DNA of 64,000 nt from Siphonodentalium dalli (lineage: Eukaryota; Mollusca; Scaphopoda; Gadilida; Siphonodentaliidae): contig CP136065.1 in the NCBI GenBank assembly GCA_032622095.1, positions 210,842,151 through 210,906,150 of the forward strand, in the 5' to 3' direction. A program made the translations under genes and the position numbers. This document shows positions 1-10,889 of this stretch, piece by piece. Every line of letters begins with the position of its first letter. Position 1 is the stretch's first letter. The notes under the pieces were generated by a model. It was not told the DNA's origin and searched no databases. It was given only the letters and a program-made list of their open reading frames with translations.

Positions 1-322
1 ATATAAGAGAATGCATTGGCTTAACACATTAAAAATTATAAAATTGTTAAAGAATGTAAGAAAAAATGGTAAAAAGTGTTGAAAAAATATTTTGTTTTAG
101 GCCAATGCGTTCTCTTATATATGCGAGGCGACCTATGGTCGACTCGCATATATAAGAGAATGCATTGGCACAGGGCATAACTGTAACTATCACAATGTGG
201 TCAAGGAGCCGGTTCCAATGATATCCATATTTGTATGGTTCTATTGAGACAGACCGAAGATATTTTAGGCTGTTGAAGCTTTATTTGGCCGGTTTTGGCC
301 GGTTTGTTGGGTAAAGGGTTAA
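1..322 (+). mobile_element. TTAA family A element, left end cut by the window
   Basis: The element ends GGGTAAAGGGTTAA at 322. It carries part of one ~67-bp hairpin, a complete second hairpin (about 103-170), a conserved subterminal block and paired GGCCGG motifs. The next element begins in the same TTAA. Confidence 0.8.
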
Positions 323-581
323 CCCTTCCATGACTGGAGCTTCCTGAAATTTTGCAAAAATCCTGTGCCAATGCATTCTCTTATATATAAGCATCTCCCA
401 TAGAGAACCGCACATATATAAGAGAATTCATTGGTCTAAAAATATTTACCCTGACCTTTTAAGCTATGGCATTCTCTTATATATGCGAGGCTCCCTATGG
501 TAGACTCGCATAAATAAGGGAATGAACTGGGACAGGATCTTTAATGCTGCACAAGTGCAGCTCCCGTCATAAAAGGGTTAA
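319..581 (+). mobile_element. TTAA family B element
   Basis: It starts TTAACCCTTCCATGACTGG and ends CATAAAAGGGTTAA. Two decayed hairpins of the shared cassette lie inside, separated by about 60 bp. It shares TTAA 319-322 with the preceding family A copy. Confidence 0.8.
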
Positions 582-754
582 GGGCTTAATGGTAAAGAAC
601 ACTGCTAGTTTAAGCACCTTTTCTGTATACTGCTCAATGTGACCTTGTATACAAATTTATGCTTCACATTGGTTATGGTTCATTAATAACAAGAATATGA
701 ATGCTCAGATCTATATTCAACATCATTTCATTTGCGCTTTCTCATTTATTTTAG

Positions 755-853
755 TTAACAGCAGTAACTCACAACCAATGCCGCCACCCCCATCCCAGCC
801 TCAAGTGCGGCCGCCCCTGCCTCCCTATCATATCGTCATGCAAAATGTTCCAG
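755..853 (+). CDS. gene 1, exon n-2 (proline-rich)
   Basis: The acceptor is a pyrimidine-rich tract ending TTTATTTTAG and the donor is CAG|GTAAGA. The exon is 99 nt, phase 1 on both sides. Only one of the three frames gives a proline-rich reading compatible with the next exon. A nearby AG at 760-761 could serve as an alternative acceptor. Confidence 0.55.
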
Positions 854-3800
854 GTAAGAACACTCTATAGTACTAAATGTGTTTCTTCATGCTCTGCTTC
901 ATTAATAGCTGGTGTTGTTGCTTTCAGTAGTGTTTAGACAACTGCGTTGCATTGGTATGTTGCGCTGACATAATCTATTGTAAGCATTAAAATGTTTACA
1001 TGGTTGCGTTGGTATGTAGACATAATTTATTGTGTGCATTAAACTGTTTACATGGTTGCGTTGGTATGCTACTTTGACAATAATCTGTTGTATGCATTAA
1101 AATGTTTACATGGTTGCGTTGGTATGTAGACATAATTTATTGTGTGCATTAAAATGTTTACATGGTTGCGTTGGTATGTAGACATAATTTATTGTGTGCA
1201 TTAAAATGTTTACATGGTTGCGTTGGTATGTAGACATAATTTATTGTGTGCATTAAAATGTTTACATGGTTGCGTTGGTATGTAGACATAATTTATTGTG
1301 TGCATTAAACTGTTTACATGGTTGCGTTGGTATGCTACTTTGACAATAATCTGTTGTATGCATTAACCCTTTCAGTGCCAGGGGCCGATCTCATCGGCCC
1401 TAATTTACGGTCTGTAAAATCGGCCCTAAACATTTTTTTAAAATTAAAAAAAATATATATATATTTTCGATTTTTTTTTTTTTTTGGTTTGAATGTTTTT
1501 TGGGTATGCTTAAGCATGCTATAGCGAATTTAAAAACAAACTTGATAAAACCTTAGGAGTATGTTATAACTCTCAAAACTATCACCAAGTATTCATAGTA
1601 ATAATTTTGATGCCCATGAAAAACGTAAGATTCCCTGGCACTAAACCTACAAAATAAGTCTGTTAAAGAATATAAGAAAAAATATTTAAAATTGTAAAAA
1701 ATAATAACAAATGATGAAAAATTGTTATGCCAATGCATTCTCTTATATATGCGAGGCGACCTATGGTCGACTCGCATATATAAGAGAATGCATTGGCACA
1801 GGGTATATGGGTTGATACAAAAATCTGAAAGGGTTAAACCAGTTACATGGTTGCAATGCATTCTATTGTAGAGCTTCCATTTGTAGCTCATAATAAATGC
1901 AATTCTGCAAATCAATCTATGTTATAAATGATTTCTACGATAATGTCAACTTGTCAAATCCTTACACATAAATCTATAATTTCATATATACAAGTCAAAT
2001 TTCCTCTCTCCACAATCTAAGCTGCTATGTTTGATCAATTGAAAAAAAAGATCTACTACATTACGCATGCTCTGCCATGCCTCATAAGTTATGCATTCTG
2101 GCTTACATTGTGTTCAAAATATAATCTCTCCATTGGGTATGTTAACGGATACAATGCATCGCACCCATCTAAATGGCTTAGTGCCATGGGCTGTATCTCA
2201 ATTTCAATGCTCCCGACTGCAATGCTAGTCGGCTACCAACTTCCCATGCTACCAACTTCCCATACAAGCCTTGAAATAGTGTGTCTGTCATTTGCAGAAT
2301 GAGGTCCCCAGAGGGTGAATTTAGTGATGCTACCCCACATAGCTGGCTAGCATCACCAAATTCACCCCCTGGGAACCTCATTCTGCTGAGGTGTAAGCAG
2401 AATGAGGTCCCCAGAGGGTAAATTTGGTGATGCTACCCCGCATAGCGGGCTAGCATCACCACTTTCACCCCCTGGGAACCTCATTCTGCTGAGGTGTAAG
2501 CAGAATGAGGTCCCCAGAGGGTGAATTTAGTGATGCTACCCCCGCATAGTGGGCTAGCATCACCAAATTCACTCCCTGGGAACCTCATTCTGCTGAGGTG
2601 TAAGCAGAATGAGGTCCCCAGAGGGTGAATTTAGTGATGCTACCCCGCATAGTGGGCTAGCATCACCAAATTCACCCCCTGGGAACCTCATTCTGCTGAG
2701 GTGTAAGCAGAATGAGGTCCCCAGAGGGTGAATTTGGTGATGCTAGCCCACTATGCGGGGTAGCATCAATAAATTTACCCTCTGGGGACCTCATTCTGCA
2801 AATGACAGACATCCTATTTCAAGGCTTGTTCCCATAATAATAATAAGATCAACAAACAGGTCATTTGTTGAACTTATTATCTAAACATTTCCCGCCAATT
2901 AATAGAAAACCTTCTGAATTTGTATTATCATTTTGTATGTCTGTCATCTGCCTACATTTCCTCCCCCTCCAGATGAGTAAATAGACAATTCAAATGTATG
3001 ATAGGAGAATCCATTATGTAAATAGAGGGTTAAATTGTTGATAGCCATAGCCAGATTAAACTAGAAACAGGGAATTCAATAGCGGCTTGGTGTGTCAAAG
3101 AAACTATATGACAGACCATGTTACAAGACTAAGAATGACCAGGGCTATTTTTGAATTATTTCATAAAGTTGTTATTTAATGTTCTTTCTTCAGCTCACAG
3201 TCACCATGGTCATCATACACATACAAATTCCCGGCGGCCGCCGCTCCCAGACTATCAGTCAGCAGCTCAAATGGCATATATCGCCCGGCAACGGCAACTA
3301 TGGGAACAATCTCACAAACAAGATGGCAGTGTTAACTACTCAGCATGTCGGAGTGCAGGGCTTCCTAAAGATGGTGAGTTACTCATGTCATTAACCCTTT
3401 CAGTGCCAGGTCCGATTTTTGTATCAACCCATATACCCTGTGCCAATGCATTCTCTTATATATGCGAGTCGACCATAGGTCGCCTCGCATATATAAGAGA
3501 ATGCATTGGCCTAACAAATTTTCATCTTTTGTTATTATTTTTTACAATTTTTTACAATTTTAATAATTTTTTCATATATTCTTTAACAGACTTATTTTGT
3601 AGGTTCAGTGCCAGGGAATCTTACATTTTTCATGGGCATAAAAATTATTACTATGAATACTTGGTGATAATTTTGAGTTATAACATGCCCCTAAGGTTTT
3701 AACCAGTTTGTTTTTAAATTCGCTATAGCATGCTTAAGCATATATACCCCAAAAAAATTCAACCCAAAAAGAAAAAACAATCTACAGACCGTAAATTAGG

Positions 3801-4665
3801 GCCGATTAGATCGGCCCGTGGCACTGAAAGAGTTAAGTCATTAAGTATGCCTGTCATTTGCAGAATGAGGTTCCCAGAGGGTGAATTTAGTGATGATATC
3901 CTACATAGCAGGCTAGCATCACCAAATCCACCCTCTGGGGATCTCATTCTGCATGGCCTGATCTGCTGTGAGAGACATAAACTCAGATTGAAGTTCCCAA
4001 AATGGTGAATATTGTGATGAACCTTATGCAATGTGTTGTCTGCCAATTTGGGAATATAGAGAAACTAAACTATGCAGGGTAGCATCACTAAATTCACCCT
4101 CTGGGAACCTCAATTTGCAAATGACAGGCACACTTAACTCAGACTTGATTCAATCTGGTCATGGAATTATGAACTTGAGAAAGCTCCAGCAAACCCTTTC
4201 TCCACTAAATACTCATTGATGTGTAGTTACCTTAGGAAATGTTCAGATAATGAGTTCAATAAACTACCACCAATAAATATGACTCCTTCTGTACTGTATT
4301 ACCTGTTGTCTGCCTATTTTTCCTGAAAACCCCTCCAGATGAATACTAGACTATTCCAATTTATATTTTTATATCTGAGTGGGAGAATCCATTTAGCAGA
4401 GGAAGGGTTAAATGAATAAGGAAGTTTTTCGACTTGGCATTGCTCAACAATGGGGGTAATAACCGTTCAAGCATTTAGGGACTCAAGCGCTACATAAAAA
4501 CTATTATACGTTCATGAACAAATTGACAAAATTGATGTGGCTGTCATAACGAAATCTTATAGTGCTTGTCAATAACATGGCTCTTCTTCATTTTTCCCTT
4601 TTTTTTCTTCACAATTAGCTTAATTTATTTCAGAAACCGACGAAGAGCAGGTGTCTGCTGTATGA
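755..4665 (+). CDS. 3' part of an unrecognised gene: proline-rich, PDZ-ligand C-terminal tail (3 exons, 5' end outside window)
   Basis: Three exons (755-853, 3194-3373, 4634-4665) join in one frame, each junction splitting a codon after its first base (phase 1). The 103 codons seen are proline rich (MPPPPSQP, then RPPLPPYH, an LPxY-like WW-ligand). A His-rich stretch (SHHGHHTHT) follows, then a polar segment with AAQMAYIARQRQLWEQ, which could be a short helix, and the last residues are ETDEEQVSAV. Ser at -2 and Val at 0 fit a class I PDZ ligand. No membrane segment or catalytic motif is visible. The composition suits the cytoplasmic tail of a membrane receptor or a scaffold protein, but this is inference. 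I do not recognise the family. The start codon and upstream exons must lie left of position 1. Confidence 0.6.
940..1366 (+). repeat. minisatellite, 52-bp unit
   Basis: About seven to eight units of a 52-bp repeat (TTTACATGGTTGCGTTGGTA...), two of them with a 58-bp variant, lie in an intron of gene 1. The array is interrupted by the family C element at 1363 and resumes as a partial unit after 1837. Confidence 0.85.
1363..1837 (+). mobile_element. TTAA family C element
   Basis: TTAACCCTTTCAGTGCCAGG at the left and TCTGAAAGGGTTAA at the right. One complete shared hairpin lies at about 1731-1797. A palindromic GGGCCGATCTCATCGGCCC sits near the left end. It is inserted into the 52-bp array. Confidence 0.85.
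2264..2828 (+). mobile_element. family E element with five tandem hairpins
   Basis: The outer inverted ends are CAAGCCTTGAAATAGTGTGT and its complement. Between them five hairpins follow one another with a 103-104 bp step. Each is GAATGAGGTCCCCAGAGGGT... folding back to ...CCTCATTCTGC around a GATGCTA/TAGCATC core. It lies in an intron of gene 1. Confidence 0.8.
2830..3033 (+). mobile_element. TTAA family D element, left end degraded
   Basis: An inverted pair of GTTGAACTTATTATCTAAAC-type sequences is followed by CCAGATGAGTAAATAGAC and GGAGAATCCATT...GGGTTAA. These are hallmarks shared with the better copies at 13594 and 55571. Confidence 0.6.
3194..3373 (+). CDS. gene 1, exon n-1 (His-rich then Gln-rich)
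   Basis: The acceptor is TTTCTTCAG and the donor is GATG|GTGAGT. The exon is 180 nt, phase 1 on both sides. It encodes SHHGHHTHT, PPLPDYQSAAQ and a Cys-containing stretch ending GLPKD. A TTAA family C element starts only 18 nt after the exon end. Confidence 0.6.
3391..3836 (+). mobile_element. TTAA family C element next to a splice donor
   Basis: TTAACCCTTTCAGTGCCAGG on the left and GGCACTGAAAGAGTTAA on the right, with one complete shared hairpin at about 3441-3510. It starts 18 nt downstream of the exon ending at 3373. Confidence 0.85.
3845..4150 (+). mobile_element. family E element, two-hairpin form
   Basis: The left hairpin is at about 3860-3955, then a conserved spacer (AAGTTCCCAAAATGGTGAAT..., TTGTCTGCCAATTTGGGAAT), then a half hairpin ending TTTGCAAATGACAGGCACAC. 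Confidence 0.65.
4180..4411 (+). mobile_element. TTAA family D element
   Basis: ACTAAATACTCATTGATG...TAGGAAATGTTCAGATAATG at the left and GGGAGAATCCATTTAGCAGA...GGTTAA at the right. It lies in the last intron of gene 1. The left TTAA is not intact. Confidence 0.65.
4634..4665 (+). CDS. gene 1, terminal coding exon with stop
   Basis: A long pyrimidine tract and TTTCAG precede the exon. Joined in phase it encodes ETDEEQVSAV and stops at TGA 4663-4665. The reading is short, but it is supported by the acceptor, the phase and the plausible acidic PDZ-type terminus. Confidence 0.55.
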
Positions 4666-5140
4666 CAAAAGTGATGAGCATCTCCAAGGGAAATAACTCT
4701 AGGGAGAAGCTGCCTGACTGCTTTCAGTCACTTATGGCCAGAGCTTCATAGTGCAATTTGTTATGTGATAACAAAGATTACAGGGTTCCAGTCTAATAAG
4801 GAACAACAGACTGAATAGGGAACCAGTCTTGATGCAGGAGTCAAGTTGGAACCTGTCTGTATGTGGATGATTGTGAATCAGTCTACTAGTGTATACAGTT
4901 CATGATGACTGGAACTAGTCTATCAGATGTATGTCTGATGATACAGTTCACTGGATACCAGTCTAACAATTGTGTTGTAGACAACACTGTTCTAAGATGA
5001 TTACCTGTGGTACACAATACTCAACACTGAACTATCTACTAGCCAGTGTTTACCAGGTTCTCTCCTGACACGGTAAACTCTTATCAGTTGGGAAGAAAAT
5101 CAAATTTGAGAGAAAATAAACTTAATTTTCTATTCACTAA
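4666..5140 (+). terminator. gene 1 3' UTR and polyadenylation signal
   Basis: AATAAA lies at 5115-5120, about 450 nt after the stop. A family B TTAA element is inserted directly behind it at 5141. A second AATAAA at 6778-6783 could end a longer 3' UTR if the B and A elements between them sit inside the transcribed region. Confidence 0.45.
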
Positions 5141-5404
5141 TTAACCCTTCCATGACTGGAGCTTCCTGAAATTTTGCGAAAACCCTGTGCCAATGCATTC
5201 CCTTATATCCAGGAGTCTCCCATAGGGAGCCTCACATATATAAGAGAATGCATTGACCTATCAATATTTACCTTGACATTGTAAGCCAGTGCATTCTCTT
5301 ATATATGCGAGGCTCCCTATGGGAGCCTCGCATATATAAGAGATTGCACTGGCACAGGATCTTTAATGCTGCACCAGCGCAGCTCACGTCATGAAAGGGT
5401 TATA
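5141..5404 (+). mobile_element. TTAA family B element behind the gene 1 polyadenylation signal
   Basis: TTAACCCTTCCATGACTGG at the left; the right end is ATGAAAGGGTTAT, one base changed. It contains two cassette hairpins. The second, at about 5281-5350, is close to perfect with a GGCTCCCTATGGGAGCC centre. Confidence 0.75.
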
Positions 5405-5771
5405 TAAGTGATAAACCAACTAAAGACCAGGAAGATGAATTCTCAGTCTGGGATGCCTCCTCGGATCTCATAGATGTGAATCAGAAATCTTGATAGGAAA
5501 CCTCATTGACTACCGTAGTTCGTTGTTTTCACGGAATCAGATCAGATGAGGAAAAGGATCATTGTTGTGTCTTTCCACAAAGGTCAAAGTGTCATGCATT
5601 GTGGGTAAAACTTATTTGCTTCCAGTTTAAGCACACCTCTTTCACTGACAGTGAAGTTGTTGTTTATGAATTAAACTGCAAGTCGCAACCATTAAACTTG
5701 ACAAGACCCTTATGAATTGTGGATATTGTGAGCTCTGCATGCAATGTATACAATGTGTTCTGGCAATATGT
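5405..5771. other. no gene seen; possible continued 3' UTR of gene 1
   Basis: Unique-looking AT-rich sequence between two family B copies. No splice-compatible exon was recognised. Confidence 0.3.
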
Positions 5772-5990
5772 TTAACCATTCCATGACTGGAGCTTCCTGG
5801 AATTTTGCGAAAACCATGCGCCAATGCATTCTCTTATATATGTGAGTCTCCCGTAGGGAGCCTCGCATTATAAGAGAATACATTGGCCCAACAATATTTA
5901 CCTTGACCTTCTAAGCTAGTGCATTCTCTTATATATGCACTGGCACAGAATCATCAATGCTGCACCAGCTCATCTCCCATCATGAAATTG
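5772..5990 (+). mobile_element. TTAA family B element, degraded
   Basis: TTTAACCATTCCATGACTGG start, two decayed hairpins, and a right end ATGAAATTGTCAT that has lost the terminal TTAA. Confidence 0.6.
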
Positions 5991-6281
5991 TCATATACCA
6001 AATGCTAAAATTATTTTCATTTGATAACAATTTCTGTTTTTGTCGTAGAAGAGTGTCAGATTGAAATTCAAAAATGTTATTACTGACTCCAATATAAACA
6101 TTTCATGGAATTTTTCATATTAATTTAGATGTAATATCTATCCAGCTTTCATTAAAGTCATGAGAATGTTTGCAGAATTATACCTGATGCTTTCAGTGTG
6201 ATCCATGGTGCTTGCAGAGTTAACCACTATGTTTGGAGCATTGCATGCAATACTCACAATACATAGTATCTTGAAGGGTCT

Positions 6282-6671
6282 TTAACCCTTTACCCAACAA
6301 ACCGGCCAAAACCGGCCAAATAAAGCTTCAACAGCCTAAAATATCTTCGGTCTGTCTCAATAGAACCATACAAATATGGATATCATTGTAACCGGCTCCT
6401 TGACCACATTGTGGTAGTTACAGTTATGCCCTGTGCCAATGCATTCTCTTATATACGCGAGTCGACCATAGGTCGCCTCGCATATATAAGAGAATGCATT
6501 GGCCTAAAAAAATCTTTTTTTTACCATTTTTTCTTACATTCTTTAACAATTTTATAATTTTTAATGTGTTAAGCCAATGCATTCTCTTATATATGCGAGG
6601 CGACCTATGGTCGACTCGCATATATAAGAGAATGCATTGGCACAGGGCCCTTCTGTTGGGTAAAGGGTTAT
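6282..6671 (+). mobile_element. TTAA family A element, reverse orientation
   Basis: TTAACCCTTTACCCAACAAA at the left and TTGGGTAAAGGGTTA at the right. Two full cassette hairpins (about 6437-6503 and 6573-6641) flank an AT-rich spacer. The internal block ATATCTTCGGTCTGTCTC is shared with the other A copies. Confidence 0.85.
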
Positions 6672-7120
6672 GTAACTGAATTTTGTGAGACACAGCCAGT
6701 AAAGTGTCTCTTTACTCAGCCAGTGTCTCTAGATTATTGTTCAACTGTGATCATTATTGTTGATGTACTTTTGTCTAAATAAAATATGTTATGAGCTAAA
6801 ATATGAAAAAATTGTTACAATGTTAACCGACAGATCCCTCCAATAGGGATGTGAAAAACCTAATCGTAACTAAGCAGTCATACTATAACTGTACTCAGAG
6901 GGATAACTGTCAAAATGATGAACTATTCAATATATCTCTGTTGTCTAGGCAACTTATGCAACACAAAGTATAATCCTTGACTATTGGTCAGTTACTACTT
7001 ACTTGGCATTAAAATGAATTCTTAGCACCTACCAATAATTTTATTTGAAAATATGGAATTGATTATTTCAAATATATTTTTGTTAGAATAAGTATATTAT
7101 CTAGTTTTTGTCCATTTTTG

Positions 7121-7399
7121 TCCATTTTTGGGGCCATCCCCTATTATATGCAACAAATGAATGAATTTGAGCCAGAGATTAGTGCAAAATTCACTCATGT
7201 GCTCTATGAACGATGCAAACAACATGGTAATTATAACGAAAATGAATTTATGACTCCAGTCATAAATTCATTTTCATTAAAACTACCATGTTTGTATTGT
7301 TCATATGGTAAATACGTGTATTTTGCACTCATTCATGGCCCAAATTCATTCATTTGTTGCATATACTCTGTTGAGTATAAAAGATGGTCCCAAAAATGG
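7121..7399. repeat. ~280-bp near-perfect palindrome with an open frame
   Basis: The arms run from about 7121 to 7399 with the centre near 7256 (TGACTCCAGTCA). Matching blocks include TGCAACAAATGAATGAATTT and its complement and AGTGCAAAAT and its complement. The 120-codon frame across it is a consequence of the fold-back, not a recognised protein. Looks like a fold-back element. Confidence 0.65.
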
Positions 7400-7962
7400 C
7401 CAGATTTAGTGTACAGTCCCCCTTTAACAGTTTTAAAGATTAGGTCTATCTTCCCTGCACTGACTATATATATACTGTAAAGGCACATTTTTTCGTGGTG
7501 GTCCAATTTTTGTGATTGTGCTCTACCATGAATTTAAGATCCCCTTGAAATTTAGACTGACTTGAAATATCCCATATGGTTGCCATTTTTTTACAATATT
7601 ATGCAGATGATACAATCTGGGTGGAAATTTGGATATAAGTGTATACCAATGAATAGTTAGATTCTAAGTAAAATGTTCAACAACCAGCTTACAGACAATA
7701 TATTAATCCAAATTCAAACACAACAATAACTGCAAATGTGGTAAATAAATTCCATTCTCATCTGTTCTCATTGTAAATTTTATTTTCATCCTGCGTATGT
7801 AAAACACAATGGTGTTTCTTTATCAATGACATGCAAGAAAATCCTAGTCCTGCGATTTGAGTTAATTACACCTGCTGTCACCTGCTCAACTCCTGTTATT
7901 CCACCAAGACATCTGCATATCTGAGCTTGATGGTCATTATTATAAGGGTGTAGAGGTGACAG

Positions 7963-8203
7963 TTAACCCTTTCATGATGGAGCTGCACTGGTGCAGCATT
8001 AAAGAACCTGTGCCATTGCATTCTCTTATATATGCGAGTCTCCATAGGGAACCTTGTATATTAAAGAGAATGTGTTTACTGTCAAGGTAAATATTGTTAG
8101 CCCAATGTATTCTCTTGTATATGCGAGGCTCGCATATATAAGAGAATGCATTAGCACAGGGTTTTCGCTAAATTTCAGGAAGCTCCAGTCATGGAAGGGT
8201 TAA
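7963..8203 (-). mobile_element. TTAA family B element, reverse orientation
   Basis: TTAACCCTTTCATGATGGAG on the left and CCAGTCATGGAAGGGTTAA on the right, with two worn cassette hairpins. Confidence 0.75.
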
Positions 8204-8333
8204 TTTGGCAGACCCACTTAAAATTTGTAAATTGCGAAACCACGAAAATTTATACCAAATAAATTAGAGCCATTTGCAGTAGTCCAGATGCTGTCAACGG
8301 AAGATTCTCTCATCATAACATGAATTTATCTTT

Positions 8334-8465
8334 CAAATTCTTCAACTCACTCATTGAGGCCATTTCAGGAGTTGTTATGCGTGAATTGACTTTTCATGTA
8401 TTGTTCACTCATCGAGGCCTTTTCAGGAGTCGTTACGCGTTAATTGACTTTTCATGTATTGTTCT
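8334..8465. repeat. two-copy direct repeat, ~65 bp
   Basis: CACTCATTGAGGCCATTTCA...TTTTCATGTATTGTTC is followed at once by CACTCATCGAGGCCTTTTCA...TTTTCATGTATTGTTC. Confidence 0.6.
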
Positions 8466-8469
8466 ATGC

Positions 8470-9960
8470 AGCATGCCAAGTCTTAAGGGACAGTCCCATC
8501 TTGAATGTCTTAAATGAGTCAATATCACCATTTTACGTATTCAAATAGACCCCATATAACCAAATTTCCAATTCAGAAGGCAACTGGTTATATGACTATA
8601 TCAGAAGGCGACTGGTTCTATGACGATATGACAGTTTTTTATATATATCTATCCTTCAATTATTTCAGGAATAGTCTCCGTTCATTGATGTAATTTACGT
8701 AAATTATTTCTCTTACCAGGACCCATTTAGATAAAAAAAAATCACATATATATTAAAGTAACTTTGGTCCCCTCCAGACTCCCCTGACATTGATGCTCTG
8801 CAGGATAATTCAACAAGATATAATGGCAATTTTGATCATTTTCTGACATTCAAGAATAGCCTATCCCTTTAAAATGTCTTTTTGTCTTGCTGCATTGATA
8901 TTATGACGTGATTTGACATCTAGTGTCAGAATCACTGATGTATCAATTATGATCAATGAAGGATGGCTGAATAGGAAAAATATCATTGAACAACCGAGAA
9001 TATATTAATGGTGGGAAGCGTAATTTTCATTATCCATTCAATTTGGATGGTACAACACAATTTTAATTTTAATTCTTACTAAAAGTATGCAAGGGGCATA
9101 TAATACATTGTGCTACCTCCCGTAGAATTGTGAATTCAGACTTTATTGCCCCCATTGATGTGAGGCACATGTATTCAATGGAATCCCAGCCATTGAATAC
9201 ATACTAGTGTATACCTCCAGTGGAATACAAGCCAGAACTATTCTTGTCACCAAGATAGATGATGAACAGTGTAGAATAAATACAGAACAAGACTTGCATC
9301 ATAATTTTGAATCTTTTGTCAAACTCTTTGCGGACGACGCACAGTTACATTTCGCTCGAGCTATGCTCTCATGAAATATATCCTTACGCCATCCGCAACT
9401 CATTTGTTAAAAGAGTTTTGATTAAGATCCGCATTGTGTCCTGTCTATGTATCACCTCCATAAAACAGCAAGCTCCACCTTGTTTGACTTAAATTTTCTT
9501 CGCACGTCAGTTAATATAAACTCCAAGCCCTCAATGTCACACCATACACGTTTATCAGGAAGTCAGTTCGCTTTGGAATAGAATCGTGCTTGTCAACTCC
9601 TAACTTCATATATTCTATCTACAGCTATCTCCATGGTAACAATGAGTTGGATATTAAATTTTGCACCTTTTGAGTACAGTTGTTGAGAAATGTTAAATGA
9701 AATTATTTTATTAAATGAAATAAAATTTTAAAACATCTCATAAACATTGTTTTGTACAATTTTTACACCCTTTTATTACACATGATTGCGACAATGGAAA
9801 CTCACAAGATGGTCATATAATAGACAAACATGTATGATTTTGTAATTGGGGTCCCATGTCTATAAGTTGAAGGCGGATTTGTTGCAGGATATAATGTTAT
9901 GTGAGGACAATATTAGATAAGGTGCTACCCAAGCTATTATTGATGTCTCACATGACAAGG
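8470..9960. other. no gene seen
   Basis: AT-rich sequence without recognisable exons. A short FADDAQLH reading near 9340 recalls a reverse-transcriptase motif, but nothing around it supports one. Confidence 0.3.
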
Positions 9961-9964
9961 CAGG

Positions 9965-10235
9965 CAACTTAAGATCCGGTTAAAGTGATGTGAAACACTC
10001 CGGTAGGGTGATCAAATAGATATGGAGAATAATCTTGCTCAAAATAGTTATTTTTTACAAATATTATATCCAAATTAACTACACACATCGTCATTCTTAT
10101 ATATTAATTAAATAAAGTGACTTTCGATGGCGAAATCATTTTCGTTAGTTTATCGCCGATAGATACATCCCGAATCGAGAAGTAAATATTTACATTTGAG
10201 CGTAGTTCACACGTTGTTTTCTATGAAGTGGTATG
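9965..10235 (+). repeat. dispersed repeat, copy 1 (partner 53936-54185)
   Basis: It aligns in the same orientation with 53936-54185. Shared stretches include GATATGGAGAATAAT, TTAGTTTATCG, AGTAAATATTTACA and TTCACACGTTGTTTTCT. Nature unknown; probably an old transposon. Confidence 0.5.
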
Positions 10236-10483
10236 GTAGTTGTGCTTGGGATTGTCGGCGATGTTAGTAGAATGCTACATTCCTCCAGTTGGCATAGCCC
10301 CTGCATACCTACTTATCAGTTTCATGCACACGAACAAGTCCATAATATGTCTTTAACATTACTATCGTGTTTTTCAGGTCAAACATATCAGAAACAAAGT
10401 TCACCAAACTCATCACAGGTTAAATTGTGTATGGCTTTTCATGCAAAAACACATCATAAATCTTACGACACGAACACATTATG

Positions 10484-10873
10484 TTAACCCTTTACCCAAC
10501 AGAACGGCCCTGTGCCAATGCATTCTCTTATATATGCGAGTCGACCATAGGTCGCCTCGCATATATAAGAGAATGCATTGGCTTAACACATTAAAAATTA
10601 TAAAATTGTTAAAGAATGTAAGAAAAAATGGTAAAAAGTGTTAAAAAAAGATTTTTTTTAGGCCAATGCATTCTCTTATATATGCGAGGCGACCTATGGT
10701 CGACTCGCATATATAAGAGAATGCATTGGCACAGGGTATAACTGTAACTATCACAATGTGGTCAAGGAGCCGGTTCCAATGATGTCCATATTTGTATGGT
10801 TTTATTGAGACAGACCGAAGATATTTTAGGCTGTTGAAGCTTTATTTGGCCGGTTTGTTGGGTAAAGGGTTAA
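10484..10873 (+). mobile_element. TTAA family A element, complete
   Basis: TTAACCCTTTACCCAACAG to GTTGGGTAAAGGGTTAA. Two full hairpins lie at about 10517-10583 and 10662-10729. This is one of the best copies. Confidence 0.88.
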
Positions 10874-10889
10874 TGAATAACTGGGAATT

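Noticed and set aside
3151-3702. 183-codon frame starting at 3151
   Set aside because: It reads an exon of gene 1 and then runs through the donor into a family C element.
6424-6693. Recurrent peptides such as ANAFSYICES and IYKRMHW in many frames
   Set aside because: They are translations of the shared hairpin cassette in several frames and both strands, not a protein family.
9307-9492. FADDAQLH as a reverse-transcriptase active site
   Set aside because: A TGA follows within eight codons and no other polymerase motif is present on either side.
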